A DNA stretch of 64,000 bases from Paracoccaceae bacterium (GTDB lineage: Bacteria; Pseudomonadota; Alphaproteobacteria; Rhodobacterales; Rhodobacteraceae): contig JAIOJF010000025.1 of the NCBI GenBank assembly GCA_019911965.1, positions 229,720 through 293,719 on the forward strand, written 5' to 3'. Below are positions 24,321 through 34,109 of the stretch, piece by piece; positions within the stretch are counted from its first letter, which is position 1, and every line of letters starts with the position of its first letter. The notes beneath the pieces are model-generated. The model searched no databases. It had not been told where the DNA came from and saw only the letters and a list, made by a program, of their open reading frames with translations. The position numbers and the translations under genes were made by a program.

Positions 24321-26126
24321 ATGTCTGCTTATACTTTCGTTGATCACACCTATGATGTCGTCGTTGTCGGTGCCGGCGGCTCGGGCCTGCGCGCCACGCT
24401 GGGGATGGCCGAACAGGGGTTGAAGACCGCCTGCGTGACCAAGGTGTTCCCGACCCGCAGCCACACGGTTGCCGCGCAGGGGGGCATTGCCGCCTCGCTG
24501 GGCAATATGGGGCCGGATAACTGGCATTGGCACATGTACGACACGGTGAAGGGCAGCGACTGGCTGGGCGATACCGATGCGATGGAATACCTCGCCAAGG
24601 AAGCGCCCAAGGCGGTTTACGAGTTGGAACATTACGGCGTGCCGTTCTCGCGCACCGAAGAAGGCAAGATCTATCAGCGCCCGTTCGGCGGCCACACTAC
24701 TGAATTTGGCGAAGGCCCGCCGGTGCAGCGCACCTGCGCCGCCGCCGACCGCACCGGCCACGCGATTTTGCATACGCTGTATGGCCAGTCGCTGAAGAAC
24801 AATGCCGAGTTCTTCATCGAGTATTTCGCGCTTGATCTGATCATGGCCGAGGATGGCACCTGCCAGGGCATCACCGCCTGGAAGCTGGACGACGGCACGA
24901 TCCATCGCTTCAACGCCAAGATGGTGGTGCTGGCAACCGGCGGCTATGGCCGGGCCTATTTCAGCGCCACTTCGGCGCATACCTGTACCGGCGATGGCGG
25001 CGGCATGGTGGCACGCGCCGGCTTGCCCCTGCAGGACATGGAATTCGTGCAGTTCCACCCGACCGGCATCTACGGGGCTGGCTGCCTGATTACCGAAGGC
25101 GCACGCGGCGAGGGCGGCTATCTGACCAATTCCGAGGGCGAGCGGTTCATGGAACGCTACGCCCCGACCTACAAGGACCTCGCCCCGCGCGATTACGTGT
25201 CACGCTCGATGACGATGGAAATCCGCGAAGGGCGCGGCGTGGGGGCCAACAAGGACCACATCTTCCTGCACCTGAACCACCTGCCGCCCGAAGCGCTGCA
25301 TGAACGGTTGCCGGGGATTTCGGAAAGCGCGAAGATTTTCGCCGGTGTTGACGTGACGAAAGAGCCGATCCCGGTGCTGCCGACGGTGCATTACAACATG
25401 GGCGGCATCCCGACCAATTACTGGGGCGAGGTGCTGAACCCGTCCAGGGACGATCCGAACGCCGTGGTGCCCGGACTGATGGCGGTGGGCGAGGCGGGCT
25501 GTGCCAGCGTGCATGGCGCGAACCGGCTGGGATCGAACTCGTTGATCGACCTGGTGGTGTTCGGTCGCGCCGCCGCGATCCGCGCCGGTCAGGTGGTGGA
25601 TGCCGATGCCCCGAACCGGGCGCTGAACGAGGCATCCGTTGCCGCCTCGATGGACCGTTTCGATGGCCTGCGCCATGCCGATGGCAAGGTTCCGACGGCA
25701 GAATTGCGGCTGGAAATGCAGAAGACCATGCAGGAGGACGCGGCGGTGTTCCGCGCCTCGGATTCGCTGGCGCAAGGCGTCAAGCGGATGGATGCGGTGG
25801 CCGCCAAGATGGACGATCTGAAGGTCACCGACCGTTCGCTGATCTGGAACAGCGATCTGATGGAAACGCTTGAGCTGACCAACCTGATGCCGAACGCACT
25901 GGCCACGATGGTCGGGGCCGAGGCGCGCAAGGAAAGCCGGGGTGCCCATGCGCACGAGGATTTCCCCAAGCGGGATGACAAGAAATGGCGCGTCCACACC
26001 ATCGCCCGGGTGGCCGGCAGGAAGGTTACGCTGTCCTATCGCCCGGTGGTTACCGATCCGCTGATCGCACCGGCGGATGGCGGCATTGATCCCAAGCTGA
26101 TCGCCCCCAAGGCGCGGACATTCTGA
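24321..26126 (+). CDS. sdhA: Succinate dehydrogenase flavoprotein subunit
   Basis: The 601-residue flavoprotein has the FAD loop [20 protein letters not shown], the covalent-flavin His in [10 protein letters not shown], the catalytic region [29 protein letters not shown], the FHPTG motif and the Arg/His elements near [19 protein letters not shown]. It oxidises succinate to fumarate in the TCA cycle. Length and motifs are those of a normal alphaproteobacterial SdhA. Its stop overlaps the start of a lipoprotein gene as TGATG rather than passing directly to sdhB. Confidence 0.96.
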   Translation: MSAYTFVDHTYDVVVVGAGGSGLRATLGMAEQGLKTACVTKVFPTRSHTVAAQGGIAASLGNMGPDNWHWHMYDTVKGSDWLGDTDAMEYLAKEAPKAVYELEHYGVPFSRTEEGKIYQRPFGGHTTEFGEGPPVQRTCAAADRTGHAILHTLYGQSLKNNAEFFIEYFALDLIMAEDGTCQGITAWKLDDGTIHRFNAKMVVLATGGYGRAYFSATSAHTCTGDGGGMVARAGLPLQDMEFVQFHPTGIYGAGCLITEGARGEGGYLTNSEGERFMERYAPTYKDLAPRDYVSRSMTMEIREGRGVGANKDHIFLHLNHLPPEALHERLPGISESAKIFAGVDVTKEPIPVLPTVHYNMGGIPTNYWGEVLNPSRDDPNAVVPGLMAVGEAGCASVHGANRLGSNSLIDLVVFGRAAAIRAGQVVDADAPNRALNEASVAASMDRFDGLRHADGKVPTAELRLEMQKTMQEDAAVFRASDSLAQGVKRMDAVAAKMDDLKVTDRSLIWNSDLMETLELTNLMPNALATMVGAEARKESRGAHAHEDFPKRDDKKWRVHTIARVAGRKVTLSYRPVVTDPLIAPADGGIDPKLIAPKARTF

Positions 26127-26443
26127 TGCGATTTGGCCTGGTCCTGTGTCTGGCCCTTTTGTCCGGTTGCGCCACGGTGGACCGGGTGACGACGGACACG
26201 ACGCGCCGTTCGGCCAAGGCCGCGATCAATACCGTGGTCGCCGACCGCGCCCCCGGCGTCAATGTCGAGCCGATCAGCGACTGCATCATCGACAATGCCA
26301 CACGCGGCGAGTTGCTGGGCATCGCCAGTACGGCAGTAACCGGCATCACCGATACCACGGTTTCGACCATTACCGAAATCGCAGGGCGGCCCAGAACACT
26401 GGTCTGCATAACCAAAACCGGCCTTGGCCACATCACTTTCTAG
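26126..26443 (+). CDS. Small lipoprotein encoded inside the sdh operon
   Basis: The 105-residue protein has a lipoprotein signal peptide with the lipobox LLSGC (Cys at about 15) and a short mature domain of about 90 residues. Two further Cys residues (about 52 and 93) could form a disulfide. I do not recognise a named domain. The start overlaps the sdhA stop (TGATG) and the stop lies 12 nt before sdhB, so it is fully embedded in the complex II operon. Since residue +2 after the lipid Cys is Ala, an outer-membrane location is expected. A role in complex II assembly or in the envelope is speculative. Confidence 0.82.
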   Translation: MRFGLVLCLALLSGCATVDRVTTDTTRRSAKAAINTVVADRAPGVNVEPISDCIIDNATRGELLGIASTAVTGITDTTVSTITEIAGRPRTLVCITKTGLGHITF

Positions 26444-26455
26444 GAGGAGGCTACA

Positions 26456-27235
26456 ATGGTTGAATTCACCCTTCCCAAGAACAGCCGTATCACCATCGGC
26501 AAGACCTGGCCGAAACCGGCGGGCGCGAAGAATATCCGCACCTTCAGGATCTACCGCTTCGATCCCGACAGCGGCGCGAACCCGCGGCTGGATACCTATT
26601 TCGTCGATATGGACGATTGCGGGCCGATGATCCTGGACGCGCTGATCAAGATCAAGAACGAGGTCGATCCGACCCTGACCTTCCGCCGTTCCTGCCGCGA
26701 AGGCATCTGCGGCTCCTGTGCGATGAATATCGACGGGATCAACACGCTGGCCTGCATCTACGGCATGGATGAGATCAAGGGCGATGTGAAAATCTACCCG
26801 CTGCCGCATATGCCGGTGGTCAAGGACCTGATCCCGGACCTGACGCATTTCTACGCCCAGCATGCCTCGATCATGCCCTGGCTGGAAACCAGGACCAATC
26901 GCCCGGCGGCGGAATGGCGGCAATCCATCGAGGATCGCAAGAAGCTGGACGGCCTGTATGAATGCGTGATGTGCGCTTCGTGTTCGACATCATGTCCGAG
27001 CTATTGGTGGAATTCGGATCGCTATCTTGGCCCGGCGGCCCTGTTGCATGCCTATCGCTGGATCATCGACAGCCGGGATGAGGCGACGGGCGAGCGGCTG
27101 GACCAGTTGGAAGACCCGTTCCGCCTCTATCGCTGTCACACCATCATGAACTGCACCCGCACCTGCCCGAAGGGGTTGAACCCGGCCAAGGCGATTGCCG
27201 AAATCAAGAAGCTGATGGTCGAACGGCGGGTCTGA
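26456..27235 (+). CDS. sdhB: Succinate dehydrogenase iron-sulfur subunit
   Basis: The 259-residue protein carries the N-terminal [2Fe-2S] ferredoxin motif [15 protein letters not shown] with an upstream conserved TFRRS, and the C-terminal [16 protein letters not shown] and [17 protein letters not shown] clusters for the [4Fe-4S] and [3Fe-4S] centres. It passes electrons from SdhA to ubiquinone at SdhC/D. An AGGAGG ribosome-binding site precedes the ATG. It is the last gene of the operon; a DUF3108 gene on the other strand ends 12 nt away. Confidence 0.96.
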   Translation: MVEFTLPKNSRITIGKTWPKPAGAKNIRTFRIYRFDPDSGANPRLDTYFVDMDDCGPMILDALIKIKNEVDPTLTFRRSCREGICGSCAMNIDGINTLACIYGMDEIKGDVKIYPLPHMPVVKDLIPDLTHFYAQHASIMPWLETRTNRPAAEWRQSIEDRKKLDGLYECVMCASCSTSCPSYWWNSDRYLGPAALLHAYRWIIDSRDEATGERLDQLEDPFRLYRCHTIMNCTRTCPKGLNPAKAIAEIKKLMVERRV

Positions 27236-27247
27236 CCGCTACGGGCC

Positions 27248-27955
27248 CTAGCGCGACAATTCCACCACGTTGTCGGCCGAGGTGAACCAGGCGCGGTCCA
27301 GCCACAGGCCCTCATCGGTGCGGCGGTAATCCAGTTTCACGCTGAAGCTGCGGAAACCCCTGCGCAGGGAATGGTCCGGGCCTGCGGTGATGCGATAGGT
27401 TCCCGCGCAGATCAGCCGCCCTGTCGCGCCCGGCTCTGCCCGCAATTCAATCCGCGTCATGCGCCGCCCGTCATACAGATCGCGCGGCTCGGGGCAGGAA
27501 TTGTCGGGCGGGCGGAACAGCATCGCCAGATAGCTGAGCGAATCGATTCGCCCGGCGGGCACGCTTGCTGGGTCGGACAGGTCCGTGCGGTCCCGCGCGG
27601 GCGAGATATCCACCGATAGCGGCTTTCCGTCCGGCGCGAAGCTCACCCGCACCTCGCGGTTCTTGAAAATCCGCTCGGACGTGGCGGCAAAGGCCGACGG
27701 GATCAGCCGCCCGCCTTCGCCAATCTGCCCCTCGGACCAGCCCGCATATTGCGAGCGGGTGAGAAAGCCGAAAATCCCGGTGGCCTGGCTGGCCACGCCA
27801 AAGCGGTAGCGCCCGCCAGCCTCGGCATAGTCCAGCGCCATGTCGCCAAAGCGGAAACCGTTCGCGGTGATGGCGAATACCGCCTTGTCGCTTGTATCCG
27901 CCAACAGTGGCGCGGGCAGCAGCAACAGGCACAGCATGAGGGCGAAAGGGCGCAT
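27248..27955 (-). CDS. Exported DUF3108 domain protein
   Basis: The 235-residue protein starts MRPFALMLCLLLLPAPLLADT, a clear signal peptide, and continues with the DUF3108 pattern: a beta-rich segment (FAITANGFRFGDMALDYAEAGGRYRFG, TGIFGFLTRSQYAGWSEGQI) and the PAGRIDSLSYLAMLFR middle motif. The fold is probably a periplasmic beta-barrel-like domain; the role is unknown. ATG 27955 is preferred over an in-frame start at 28006 because it begins the signal peptide. It is the last gene of the minus-strand run that includes the aldo/keto reductase. Confidence 0.82.
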   Translation of the reverse strand: MRPFALMLCLLLLPAPLLADTSDKAVFAITANGFRFGDMALDYAEAGGRYRFGVASQATGIFGFLTRSQYAGWSEGQIGEGGRLIPSAFAATSERIFKNREVRVSFAPDGKPLSVDISPARDRTDLSDPASVPAGRIDSLSYLAMLFRPPDNSCPEPRDLYDGRRMTRIELRAEPGATGRLICAGTYRITAGPDHSLRRGFRSFSVKLDYRRTDEGLWLDRAWFTSADNVVELSR

Positions 27956-27999
27956 TTGAAAAAGCCTGAAAGGGTCGGCATGCCAACCCGGGAGAATGC

Positions 28000-28986
28000 C
28001 TAGCAATAGCGTTCCACGCCGATCACCTGGGCATCGGAATAGCGGTCGCCATGCGCCCAGCCGGTGGGCAGCAGGCGGGCGATCTCGGCGCGGTCATCTT
28101 CGCTGAAGGCAATCTCGCAGGCCCCGGCCCATTCGCTCAAATGCGCGGCACTTCTGGTGCCGGGGATCGGGATCAGGTGGTCGCCCTGATCCAGTATCCA
28201 TGCCAGCGCGGCGGCGGATGTTGTCCATCCCCGCGCATGGGCGAAGTCGCGGAAGGCGGCGATGGCGGTGGCATTGTAGCTGAAATTCGGCTCGGTAAAC
28301 CGCGGCTGGTTGCGGCGGAAATCGGCCTCAAGGAAGGTCTCGGGGTCCAGCCGCGCCTCACCAAACATGCCCCGCGCCAGTGGCGAGAACGGCACGAAGG
28401 TGGTGCCAAGCTCCCGGCAGGCCTGGATCAGCCCCAGTTCGGGATAGCGCGTCCACAGCGAATATTCGTTCTGCACCGCCGCCACGGGTGCCACGGTCGC
28501 GGCGCGGCGCAGCGATGATGGCGCGATCTCGGAATAGCCGAAGCCGCCGATCAGCCCTTCGCGGCGGAACCCTTCCAGCGTTTCGGTGACGGTTTCGATC
28601 GGGATCGACCAGTCGCGGCGGTGGATGTAGTAAAGCGCCACCTTGTCCACCCCCAGCCGCGTCAGCGAGCCTTCCAATGAGCGGCGCAGATAGGGTTCGG
28701 AATTGTCGTTCTCGCCACGCTTGCCGCCGATCACGATGCCGCCCTTGGTGGCGATATGGAAGCGATGGCCGCGATCCTTCTGCCAATCGCCGATGATCTG
28801 TTCCGACAATCCGCGCCCGTACATCTCGGCGGTATCAAGGAAGGTGATCCCGTGATCACGCGCGGCATCGAGGCAGGCGAAACTCTCATCGCGATCCGTG
28901 GGGCCGTAGAACCCCGCGAACGACATGCAGCCAAGCGAGAGTTTCGAGACCTCGGGGCCGTTCTGCCCAAGCCTTGTGAATTTCAT
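28000..28986 (-). CDS. Aldo/keto reductase
   Basis: The 328-residue TIM-barrel oxidoreductase has LGQNGPEVSKLSLGCMSF at the start, the catalytic Asp-Tyr motif in LDTAEMYGRGLSEQIIGDW, the catalytic Lys in FHIATKGG, and the NADPH-binding IPGTRSAAHLSEWAGACE near the C-terminus. This is the YajO/IolS-like group of general aldehyde or ketone reductases. The start has an upstream GGAGG at 7-nt spacing. It follows the purine nucleoside phosphorylase by 18 nt, so they are probably co-transcribed; an AKR next to a nucleoside phosphorylase could act on the released sugar or its derivative, but that is inference. Confidence 0.87.
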   Translation of the reverse strand: MKFTRLGQNGPEVSKLSLGCMSFAGFYGPTDRDESFACLDAARDHGITFLDTAEMYGRGLSEQIIGDWQKDRGHRFHIATKGGIVIGGKRGENDNSEPYLRRSLEGSLTRLGVDKVALYYIHRRDWSIPIETVTETLEGFRREGLIGGFGYSEIAPSSLRRAATVAPVAAVQNEYSLWTRYPELGLIQACRELGTTFVPFSPLARGMFGEARLDPETFLEADFRRNQPRFTEPNFSYNATAIAAFRDFAHARGWTTSAAALAWILDQGDHLIPIPGTRSAAHLSEWAGACEIAFSEDDRAEIARLLPTGWAHGDRYSDAQVIGVERYC

Positions 28987-29004
28987 ATCCCTGCCTCCGG
29001 TTTG

Positions 29005-29709
29005 TCAGGCAAATGCCGCTTCCAGCGCGATTTCCACCATGTCGCCAAAGCTGCGCTCGCGGTCGGATGCGGGCAGCGATTCGCCGGTGCCGAGATGGTC
29101 GGATATCGTCAGCACCGCCAAGGCGCGGCAATCGTGGCGGGCGGCGAGGGTGTATAATTCCGCCGCCTCCATCTCGACCGCCAGGATGCCGTGGCGGATC
29201 ATCTGCTGGTGCAAGTCGGGGCGTTCATCGTAGAACGTGTCGGAAGAATAGATGCCTCCGACATGCGTCGTGACCGCCCGCTTCGCCGCCGCCGCCGCTG
29301 CCGCGCGCAGCAATGACCAGTCGGCGGCAGGGGCGTAGTTGATTTCCTTGAGGGTCGAGCGCGAGGGATTGCCGATCGTGGTCGCGGTCATCGCCAGTAC
29401 CACATCGCGGATGCCGACCTGCGAGGCCATCCCCCCGGCCGAGCCGATGCGGATCAGCGTTTTCGCGCCATAATCGCGGATCAGTTCGTTGACGTAGATC
29501 GACAGGCTTGGCATCCCCATGCCGGTGCCGTGGATGGTGACCGGATGGCCCTTCCACTTGCCGGTAAAACCCAGCATGCCGCGCACCTGATTGATGCAGA
29601 CGGCTTCGTCCAGAAAGGTCTCCGCCGCCCACCGCGCGCGATAGGGATCGCCAGGCAGCAGGACGGTTTCGGCAATCTCGCCGGGTTGGGCACCGATATG
29701 GGGGGTCAT
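29005..29709 (-). CDS. deoD: Purine-nucleoside phosphorylase (DeoD type)
   Basis: The 234-residue protein is of the hexameric PNP-I family: [24 protein letters not shown] at the N-terminus (phosphate-contacting Arg), RIGSAGGM, the purine-site [11 protein letters not shown] and the catalytic Asp in [10 protein letters not shown]. It cleaves purine (deoxy)ribonucleosides with phosphate to base and sugar-1-phosphate. ATG 29709 is preferred over an in-frame start at 29760. It lies downstream of a DeoR-type regulator on the same strand, which fits control by a phosphorylated sugar. Confidence 0.92.
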   Translation of the reverse strand: MTPHIGAQPGEIAETVLLPGDPYRARWAAETFLDEAVCINQVRGMLGFTGKWKGHPVTIHGTGMGMPSLSIYVNELIRDYGAKTLIRIGSAGGMASQVGIRDVVLAMTATTIGNPSRSTLKEINYAPAADWSLLRAAAAAAAKRAVTTHVGGIYSSDTFYDERPDLHQQMIRHGILAVEMEAAELYTLAARHDCRALAVLTISDHLGTGESLPASDRERSFGDMVEIALEAAFA

Positions 29710-29800
29710 GCGTGGCTCCGGTTGTCTGGTCAGGCGGCGACTGTGCCAAAGCTGGCGCATGGGCGCAAGCCATGCAGCCCATTCGCTGGCAGTTCGGGTG

Positions 29801-30556
29801 TCAGGCCAGGATCAGCGGCAGGCCGATCCGCGCCAGCATTGCCTGTTCCTCCGGCCCCGGTGCGCGATCCGCGATCACGCCGCTGGCGGTTTCGGGGTGT
29901 TTCCAGCGCAGATGCGCGGGCCGGCCGAACTTGCCGTGATCGGCCAGGAAATAGCAGCCTGTCGCGGCGTTGCGCATGGTGTTGCGCAAGGCAAAGCCGT
30001 CTCGGTCGAAATCGGTCAGGCCCTGCGCGGCGCTGAGGCCACCGAGGCTGATGAAGGCCAGATCGACATTATAGGTGGCCATCATCTCCACCGCATCCGG
30101 CCCTGTGGTCTTGTTCTCGTCCGGCGCATAGCTGCCGCCAAGCAGCACCACCTCGGCGCTGGTGGCGAGTTCCTGGGCGATGGCGATGTCATTGGTCCAG
30201 ACCTGCAAGCCGGACCGCGCCCGCAATTCCCGCGCCAGTGCCAGCGTGGTCGAGCCGCAATCGAGCGCCAGCCGCGCCCCGTCCGGCACCAGCGCCACGG
30301 CGCGGCGTGCGATCATGGTCTTGCCTTCGATATTGGTGGCCAGCCTCGCCTGCAGATCCGGCTCCAGCAGCCCGCTGCGCACCGCCCCGCCATAGACCAG
30401 CCGCAACAGCCCGCGATTCGCCAGATAGGCCAGGTCCTTGCGGATGGTCTCGCGGGTGACGCCGAGGCTGGCGGCAAGCTGCACGGTGCGCGCGGATTCC
30501 TCGGCCTCCAGATGGTCAAGGATCGCGCGGTGGCGCTGGATCGGCAGATCGGTCAT
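29801..30556 (-). CDS. DeoR/GlpR family transcriptional regulator
   Basis: The 251-residue protein has the DeoR helix-turn-helix ([44 protein letters not shown]) and the sugar-phosphate sensing domain of ribose-5-phosphate isomerase fold ([35 protein letters not shown]). Such regulators respond to phosphorylated sugars or related effectors. It is followed by deoD, so nucleoside catabolism is the likeliest target. It is also divergent from the flavoprotein gene at 30682; the 125-base spacer contains CTTATG and ATAAG motifs that could belong to either regulator. Confidence 0.88.
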   Translation of the reverse strand: MTDLPIQRHRAILDHLEAEESARTVQLAASLGVTRETIRKDLAYLANRGLLRLVYGGAVRSGLLEPDLQARLATNIEGKTMIARRAVALVPDGARLALDCGSTTLALARELRARSGLQVWTNDIAIAQELATSAEVVLLGGSYAPDENKTTGPDAVEMMATYNVDLAFISLGGLSAAQGLTDFDRDGFALRNTMRNAATGCYFLADHGKFGRPAHLRWKHPETASGVIADRAPGPEEQAMLARIGLPLILA

Positions 30557-30609
30557 CGGCGGCCCCGGTTATTGCCGCTTATGGATGCCACAGAATTTTC
30601 GATATGCCA

Positions 30610-30635
30610 ATAAGATAAAAAAACTTCCAACTTAT
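30610..30635. promoter_or_regulatory. Candidate operator ATAAGATAAA...CTTAT upstream of flavoprotein gene
   Basis: ATAAG (30610-30614) heads the 10-mer ATAAGATAAA, with CTTAT at 30631-30635 completing an inverted half-site pair separated by 16 bases; another CTTATG lies at 30578-30583. Nearly the same arrangement, including the 10-mer, occurs upstream of aepX at 42066-42089. The sequence is also AT-rich enough to overlap a promoter. The identity of the binding protein is inference. Confidence 0.4.
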
Positions 30636-30681
30636 GCCAAGTGGCGATACTCCTGAAGAAACCGCGAAAAGGGGGATTCCC

Positions 30682-33099
30682 ATGACTGCCAAGACCTTGC
30701 CCAGCCACGCCCGTGTCGTGATCGTCGGAGGCGGCATTGTCGGCGTGTCCACCGCCTATCACCTGACCAGGCTGGGGATTGCCGATGTCGTGTTGCTGGA
30801 ACAGGGACAGCTTTCCTCGGGCACGACATGGCATGCGGCGGGGCTGGTGGGGCAGTTGCGCGGGCATTCGGTGATGACACGGCTGATCCAGTATTCCACC
30901 AGGTTGTATTCCGAACTGCATCAGGAAACCGGGCTGGAAACCGGCTGGAAGCAATGCGGCTCGATGTCGGTGGCGCGCACGGATGAGCGGATGACGCTGC
31001 TGCGCCGCACCATCGCCTCGGCCCGCTCGCAAGGGGTCGAGGTGCAGGAACTGACCCCGGCCGAGGCGGGCGAGATGTGGCCGCCGATGCGCATTGACGA
31101 TCTGAAAGGCGCGATCTGGCTGCCCGGCGATGGCAAGGCCAACCCGACCGACCTGACGCAATCGCTGGCCAAGGGCGCGCGAACACATGGCGCGCGGATT
31201 TTCGAGGGGGTGCGGGTGACCGGCATCAGCCAGAAGGATGGTCGCGTGACCGGGGTTCAGACCGCCGATGGCGACATCACCGCCGAGATCGTGGTGAACT
31301 GCGCCGGCCAATGGGCACGCAAGCTGGGGCTGATGTGCGGCGTCAGCGTGCCGATGCATTCCGCCGAGCATATGTATATCGTGACCGGCCCGGTGCCGGG
31401 CGTGCATCCCGACCTGCCGGTGATGCGCGATCCCGACGGTTACATCTATTTCAAGGAGGAGGTCGGCGGCCTCTGCATGGGCGGGTTCGAGCCGGTGGCA
31501 AAGCCCTGGGGCATGTCCGGCATCCCCGACGATTTCGCCTTTCAACTGCTGGAAGACGATTGGGACCAGTTCGAGGTTCTGATGGAAAACGCCCTGATCC
31601 GGGTGCCGGAACTGGACAAGGCCGAGGTGAAGAAATTCCTGAACGGGCCGGAAAGCTTCACGCCCGACAATAACTTCCTGCTGGGCGAAGCGCCGGAGCT
31701 GAAGGGGTTTTACGTCGGGGCCGGGTTCAACTCGATGGGGATTGCAAGTGCCGGCGGGGCCGGGCGTGCGCTGGCGGAATGGATCGTCGAAGGCGCGCCC
31801 ACGATGGATCTGTGGCCGGTCGATATCCGCCGCTTTGCCGGGTTCAACAACAACCCGACCTGGCTGCATGACCGGGTGAAGGAAACGCTGGGGATGCACT
31901 ACACCATGCCCTGGCCGAACCTGGAACTGGACAGCGCGCGCCCCTTCCGCCGCTCGCCGCTTTACGATCGCCTGAACGCCATCGGCGCAGTCTGGGGCAG
32001 CAAGATGGGCTGGGAGCGGGCGAATTACTTTGCCCGCAACGATGCCGAACGCAGTATCAAATATTCCTTTGGCCGCCAGAACTGGCACGACGCGGCAGCG
32101 GCAGAGCATCTTGCCACCCGCAAAGGCGCGGCGCTGTTTGACCTGTCGTCCTTCGCCAAGCTGATGGTCGAGGGGCGCGATGCGCTGGCGGTTCTGAACC
32201 GGATCTGCGCCGCCAATCTGGACCGCGCCATCGGCACATCGGTCTATACCGGCATGCTGAATGCACGAGGCGGTTATGAAAGCGATCTGACGGTGTTCCG
32301 GCTGGCCGAGACGCGGTTCATGGTGGTCACCGGTTCGGCGCAGGCGGTGCATGATGCCGACTGGATCCGGCAGAACACGCCGGAGGATGCGCATGTCTTC
32401 GTGTCCGATGTCACCAATGCCTGGTCGGTTCTGGCGGTGATGGGGCCGGATGCGCCTGGCTTGCTGCAAGGCCTGTCGCGGGCCGATCTGTCGGATGCAG
32501 GCCACCCTGCCGCGACAGTGCGCGAGATTGATCTTGGCTATGCGACCGTGCTGGCCAACCGGATGAGCTATGCCGGTGAGGCCGGGTTTGAATTGTTCGT
32601 GCCGGTGGAGTTTACCCAAGGGGTGTACGATGCGCTGCTGGCGGCGGGGGCACTGACCCATGCGGGATATTACGCGCTGGACAGCCTGCGGCTGGAAAAG
32701 GGCTTCCGCGCCTGGGGGCGGGAATTGACCCCGGACATCACGCCGTTCGAGGCCGGGCTTGGCTTTGCCGTCGATTTCGACAAGCCGGGCGGATTTATCG
32801 GGCGCGAGGCATTGCTGGCGCGGCGCGGGCAGAACCTGCACCAGCGCATCGCGCAATTCAGCGTCGATGATCCCACGCCGCAGCTATGGGGCGGCGAATT
32901 GCTGCTGCGCAACGGATTGCCTGTGGGCAAGGTTATGTCGGCGGCGCATGGCCACAGCATCGGGCGGCCGATCACTCTGTGCCGGATCGAGGATGCCGCG
33001 AACGCGATCAGCCGCGATTATCTGGCAGACGGGACGTTCGAGATTGATCTTGCGGGCAAACGCTATGCCGCGACATGGCATGCAAGGCCGCCGGTTTAG
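30682..33099 (+). CDS. Dimethylglycine/sarcosine dehydrogenase-like flavoprotein with GcvT domain
   Basis: The 805-residue protein has an N-terminal DAO-type FAD domain (VVIVGGGIVGVSTAYHLTRLG), with His51 in SSGTTWHAAGLVGQ in the position that binds FAD covalently in dimethylglycine dehydrogenase. It then has an FAO_M linker domain (about 370-425) and a tetrahydrofolate-binding GcvT domain (about 430-720) plus GcvT C-terminal barrel (about 725-805; GLGFAVDFDKPGGFIGREAL). Such enzymes oxidatively demethylate N-methylated amines and transfer the one-carbon unit to folate. ATG 30682 with a GGGGG site is preferred. It is divergent from the DeoR gene, convergent with LysR (4-nt overlap), and paralogous to the gene at 49022. 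The substrate is unknown. Confidence 0.87.
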   Translation: MTAKTLPSHARVVIVGGGIVGVSTAYHLTRLGIADVVLLEQGQLSSGTTWHAAGLVGQLRGHSVMTRLIQYSTRLYSELHQETGLETGWKQCGSMSVARTDERMTLLRRTIASARSQGVEVQELTPAEAGEMWPPMRIDDLKGAIWLPGDGKANPTDLTQSLAKGARTHGARIFEGVRVTGISQKDGRVTGVQTADGDITAEIVVNCAGQWARKLGLMCGVSVPMHSAEHMYIVTGPVPGVHPDLPVMRDPDGYIYFKEEVGGLCMGGFEPVAKPWGMSGIPDDFAFQLLEDDWDQFEVLMENALIRVPELDKAEVKKFLNGPESFTPDNNFLLGEAPELKGFYVGAGFNSMGIASAGGAGRALAEWIVEGAPTMDLWPVDIRRFAGFNNNPTWLHDRVKETLGMHYTMPWPNLELDSARPFRRSPLYDRLNAIGAVWGSKMGWERANYFARNDAERSIKYSFGRQNWHDAAAAEHLATRKGAALFDLSSFAKLMVEGRDALAVLNRICAANLDRAIGTSVYTGMLNARGGYESDLTVFRLAETRFMVVTGSAQAVHDADWIRQNTPEDAHVFVSDVTNAWSVLAVMGPDAPGLLQGLSRADLSDAGHPAATVREIDLGYATVLANRMSYAGEAGFELFVPVEFTQGVYDALLAAGALTHAGYYALDSLRLEKGFRAWGRELTPDITPFEAGLGFAVDFDKPGGFIGREALLARRGQNLHQRIAQFSVDDPTPQLWGGELLLRNGLPVGKVMSAAHGHSIGRPITLCRIEDAANAISRDYLADGTFEIDLAGKRYAATWHARPPV

Positions 33100-33980
33100 G
33101 GGGTTGCCCCCTCGGCGGCCAGCGCCTCGGCGATGGCCAGAAAGGCGCTGACCAGTTTGCCGCCGCGGCGTTCGCGCAGGCAGATCAGGGTTTCGTCCAT
33201 CATCATGTTCGCCTCGTCGTCCAGCGGGATGCGCACAAGGCGCGGGTCGTCGCCGAACTCCGCTGCCGATACGAAGCCGACGCCAACGCCCGAGGCAACG
33301 ATCTCGCGCACCGCTTCGCGCCCTTCGGCGATGATCGACGGCGTGAAGGTGAAATTGCGGGCCGCCGCGGCTTCCTCGAACTTGCGGCGTGTGCGTGATC
33401 CGGCTTCGCGCATCACCAAAGGCAGGCCGGCCAGGTCCTGGAACCCCAGCGAGGCGCGTCTGGCGATCGGATGGCCAAGTGCGACAAAGGCGGAAATCGG
33501 GGTGGAGTTCAGCGCCACCGTCTCGAAATCGCCCGCCGGGGGCAGATCGCCCAGAATGCCGATATCGGCCTCGTAGCTCAGCAGGCTTTCGGTCACGGTT
33601 TCGGTATTGCCGTGGCTGATGGTGATGCCGACGCCGGGATATTCCTGCCGGAAGCGGGCAAGGATTTTCAGCATGTGCAGGGCGCTGTCGGCGACGATAT
33701 GCAAATTGCCCGAGCGCGTGGCGCGGCTTTCGCTCAGCAATTCGCGGGCCTGATCCTCGCTGTCGAACAGGCGCCGCGTGATCTCCAGCAGCTTCTCGCC
33801 GGTGGGCGTTACCGTGACCTGCTTCTTGTGGCGGTTGAACAGAAGGATGTCGTATTCGGCCTCCAGCTTGCGCACCTGATCCGAGATGGCCGGCTGCGTC
33901 AGGAAAAGCTGTTCGGCAGCGCGTGAGAACCCGCCGCTGATCGCGACATGGTGAAAGGCGCGAAGCTGGACATAGCGCAT
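33096..33980 (-). CDS. LysR-family regulator of the AEP locus (PhnR-like)
   Basis: The 294-residue protein has the LysR winged helix (YVQLRAFHHVAISGGFSRAAEQLFLTQPAISDQVRKLEAEY) and a periplasmic-binding-like effector domain (LHIVADSALHMLKIL, SLLSYEADIGILGDLP). It is divergent from the operon of nptA, phnW, phnA, phnY and pbfA, the arrangement typical of a LysR gene and its target. LysR-type regulators (PhnR) linked to phnWAY are known in other proteobacteria. The likely inducer is AEP or a pathway intermediate; this is inference. ATG 33980 follows from homology. The gene ends overlapping the flavoprotein stop. Confidence 0.87.
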   Translation of the reverse strand: MRYVQLRAFHHVAISGGFSRAAEQLFLTQPAISDQVRKLEAEYDILLFNRHKKQVTVTPTGEKLLEITRRLFDSEDQARELLSESRATRSGNLHIVADSALHMLKILARFRQEYPGVGITISHGNTETVTESLLSYEADIGILGDLPPAGDFETVALNSTPISAFVALGHPIARRASLGFQDLAGLPLVMREAGSRTRRKFEEAAAARNFTFTPSIIAEGREAVREIVASGVGVGFVSAAEFGDDPRLVRIPLDDEANMMMDETLICLRERRGGKLVSAFLAIAEALAAEGATP

Positions 33981-33991
33981 GATCTCTTGCC

Positions 33992-34006
33992 CTTCATCGG
34001 GTGAAG
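33992..34006. promoter_or_regulatory. Candidate LysR operator CTTCA-N5-TGAAG
   Basis: A perfect inverted repeat CTTCA (33992-33996) / TGAAG (34002-34006) with a 5-base spacer sits 12 bases from the LysR start, in the 129-base divergent region that serves both LysR and the transporter operon. LysR boxes are often dyads of this size near the regulator's own promoter. It is the best dyad I see in this region. Confidence 0.45.
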
Positions 34007-34109
34007 TAATACCAGCATCAGAACTAACGATTTGATCTATGCACCGCAAGCGTGCTTCATGGATACCCGCGCCCGGCATTCGCCGCGCCGTGAAATACAA
34101 GGACCGCAC

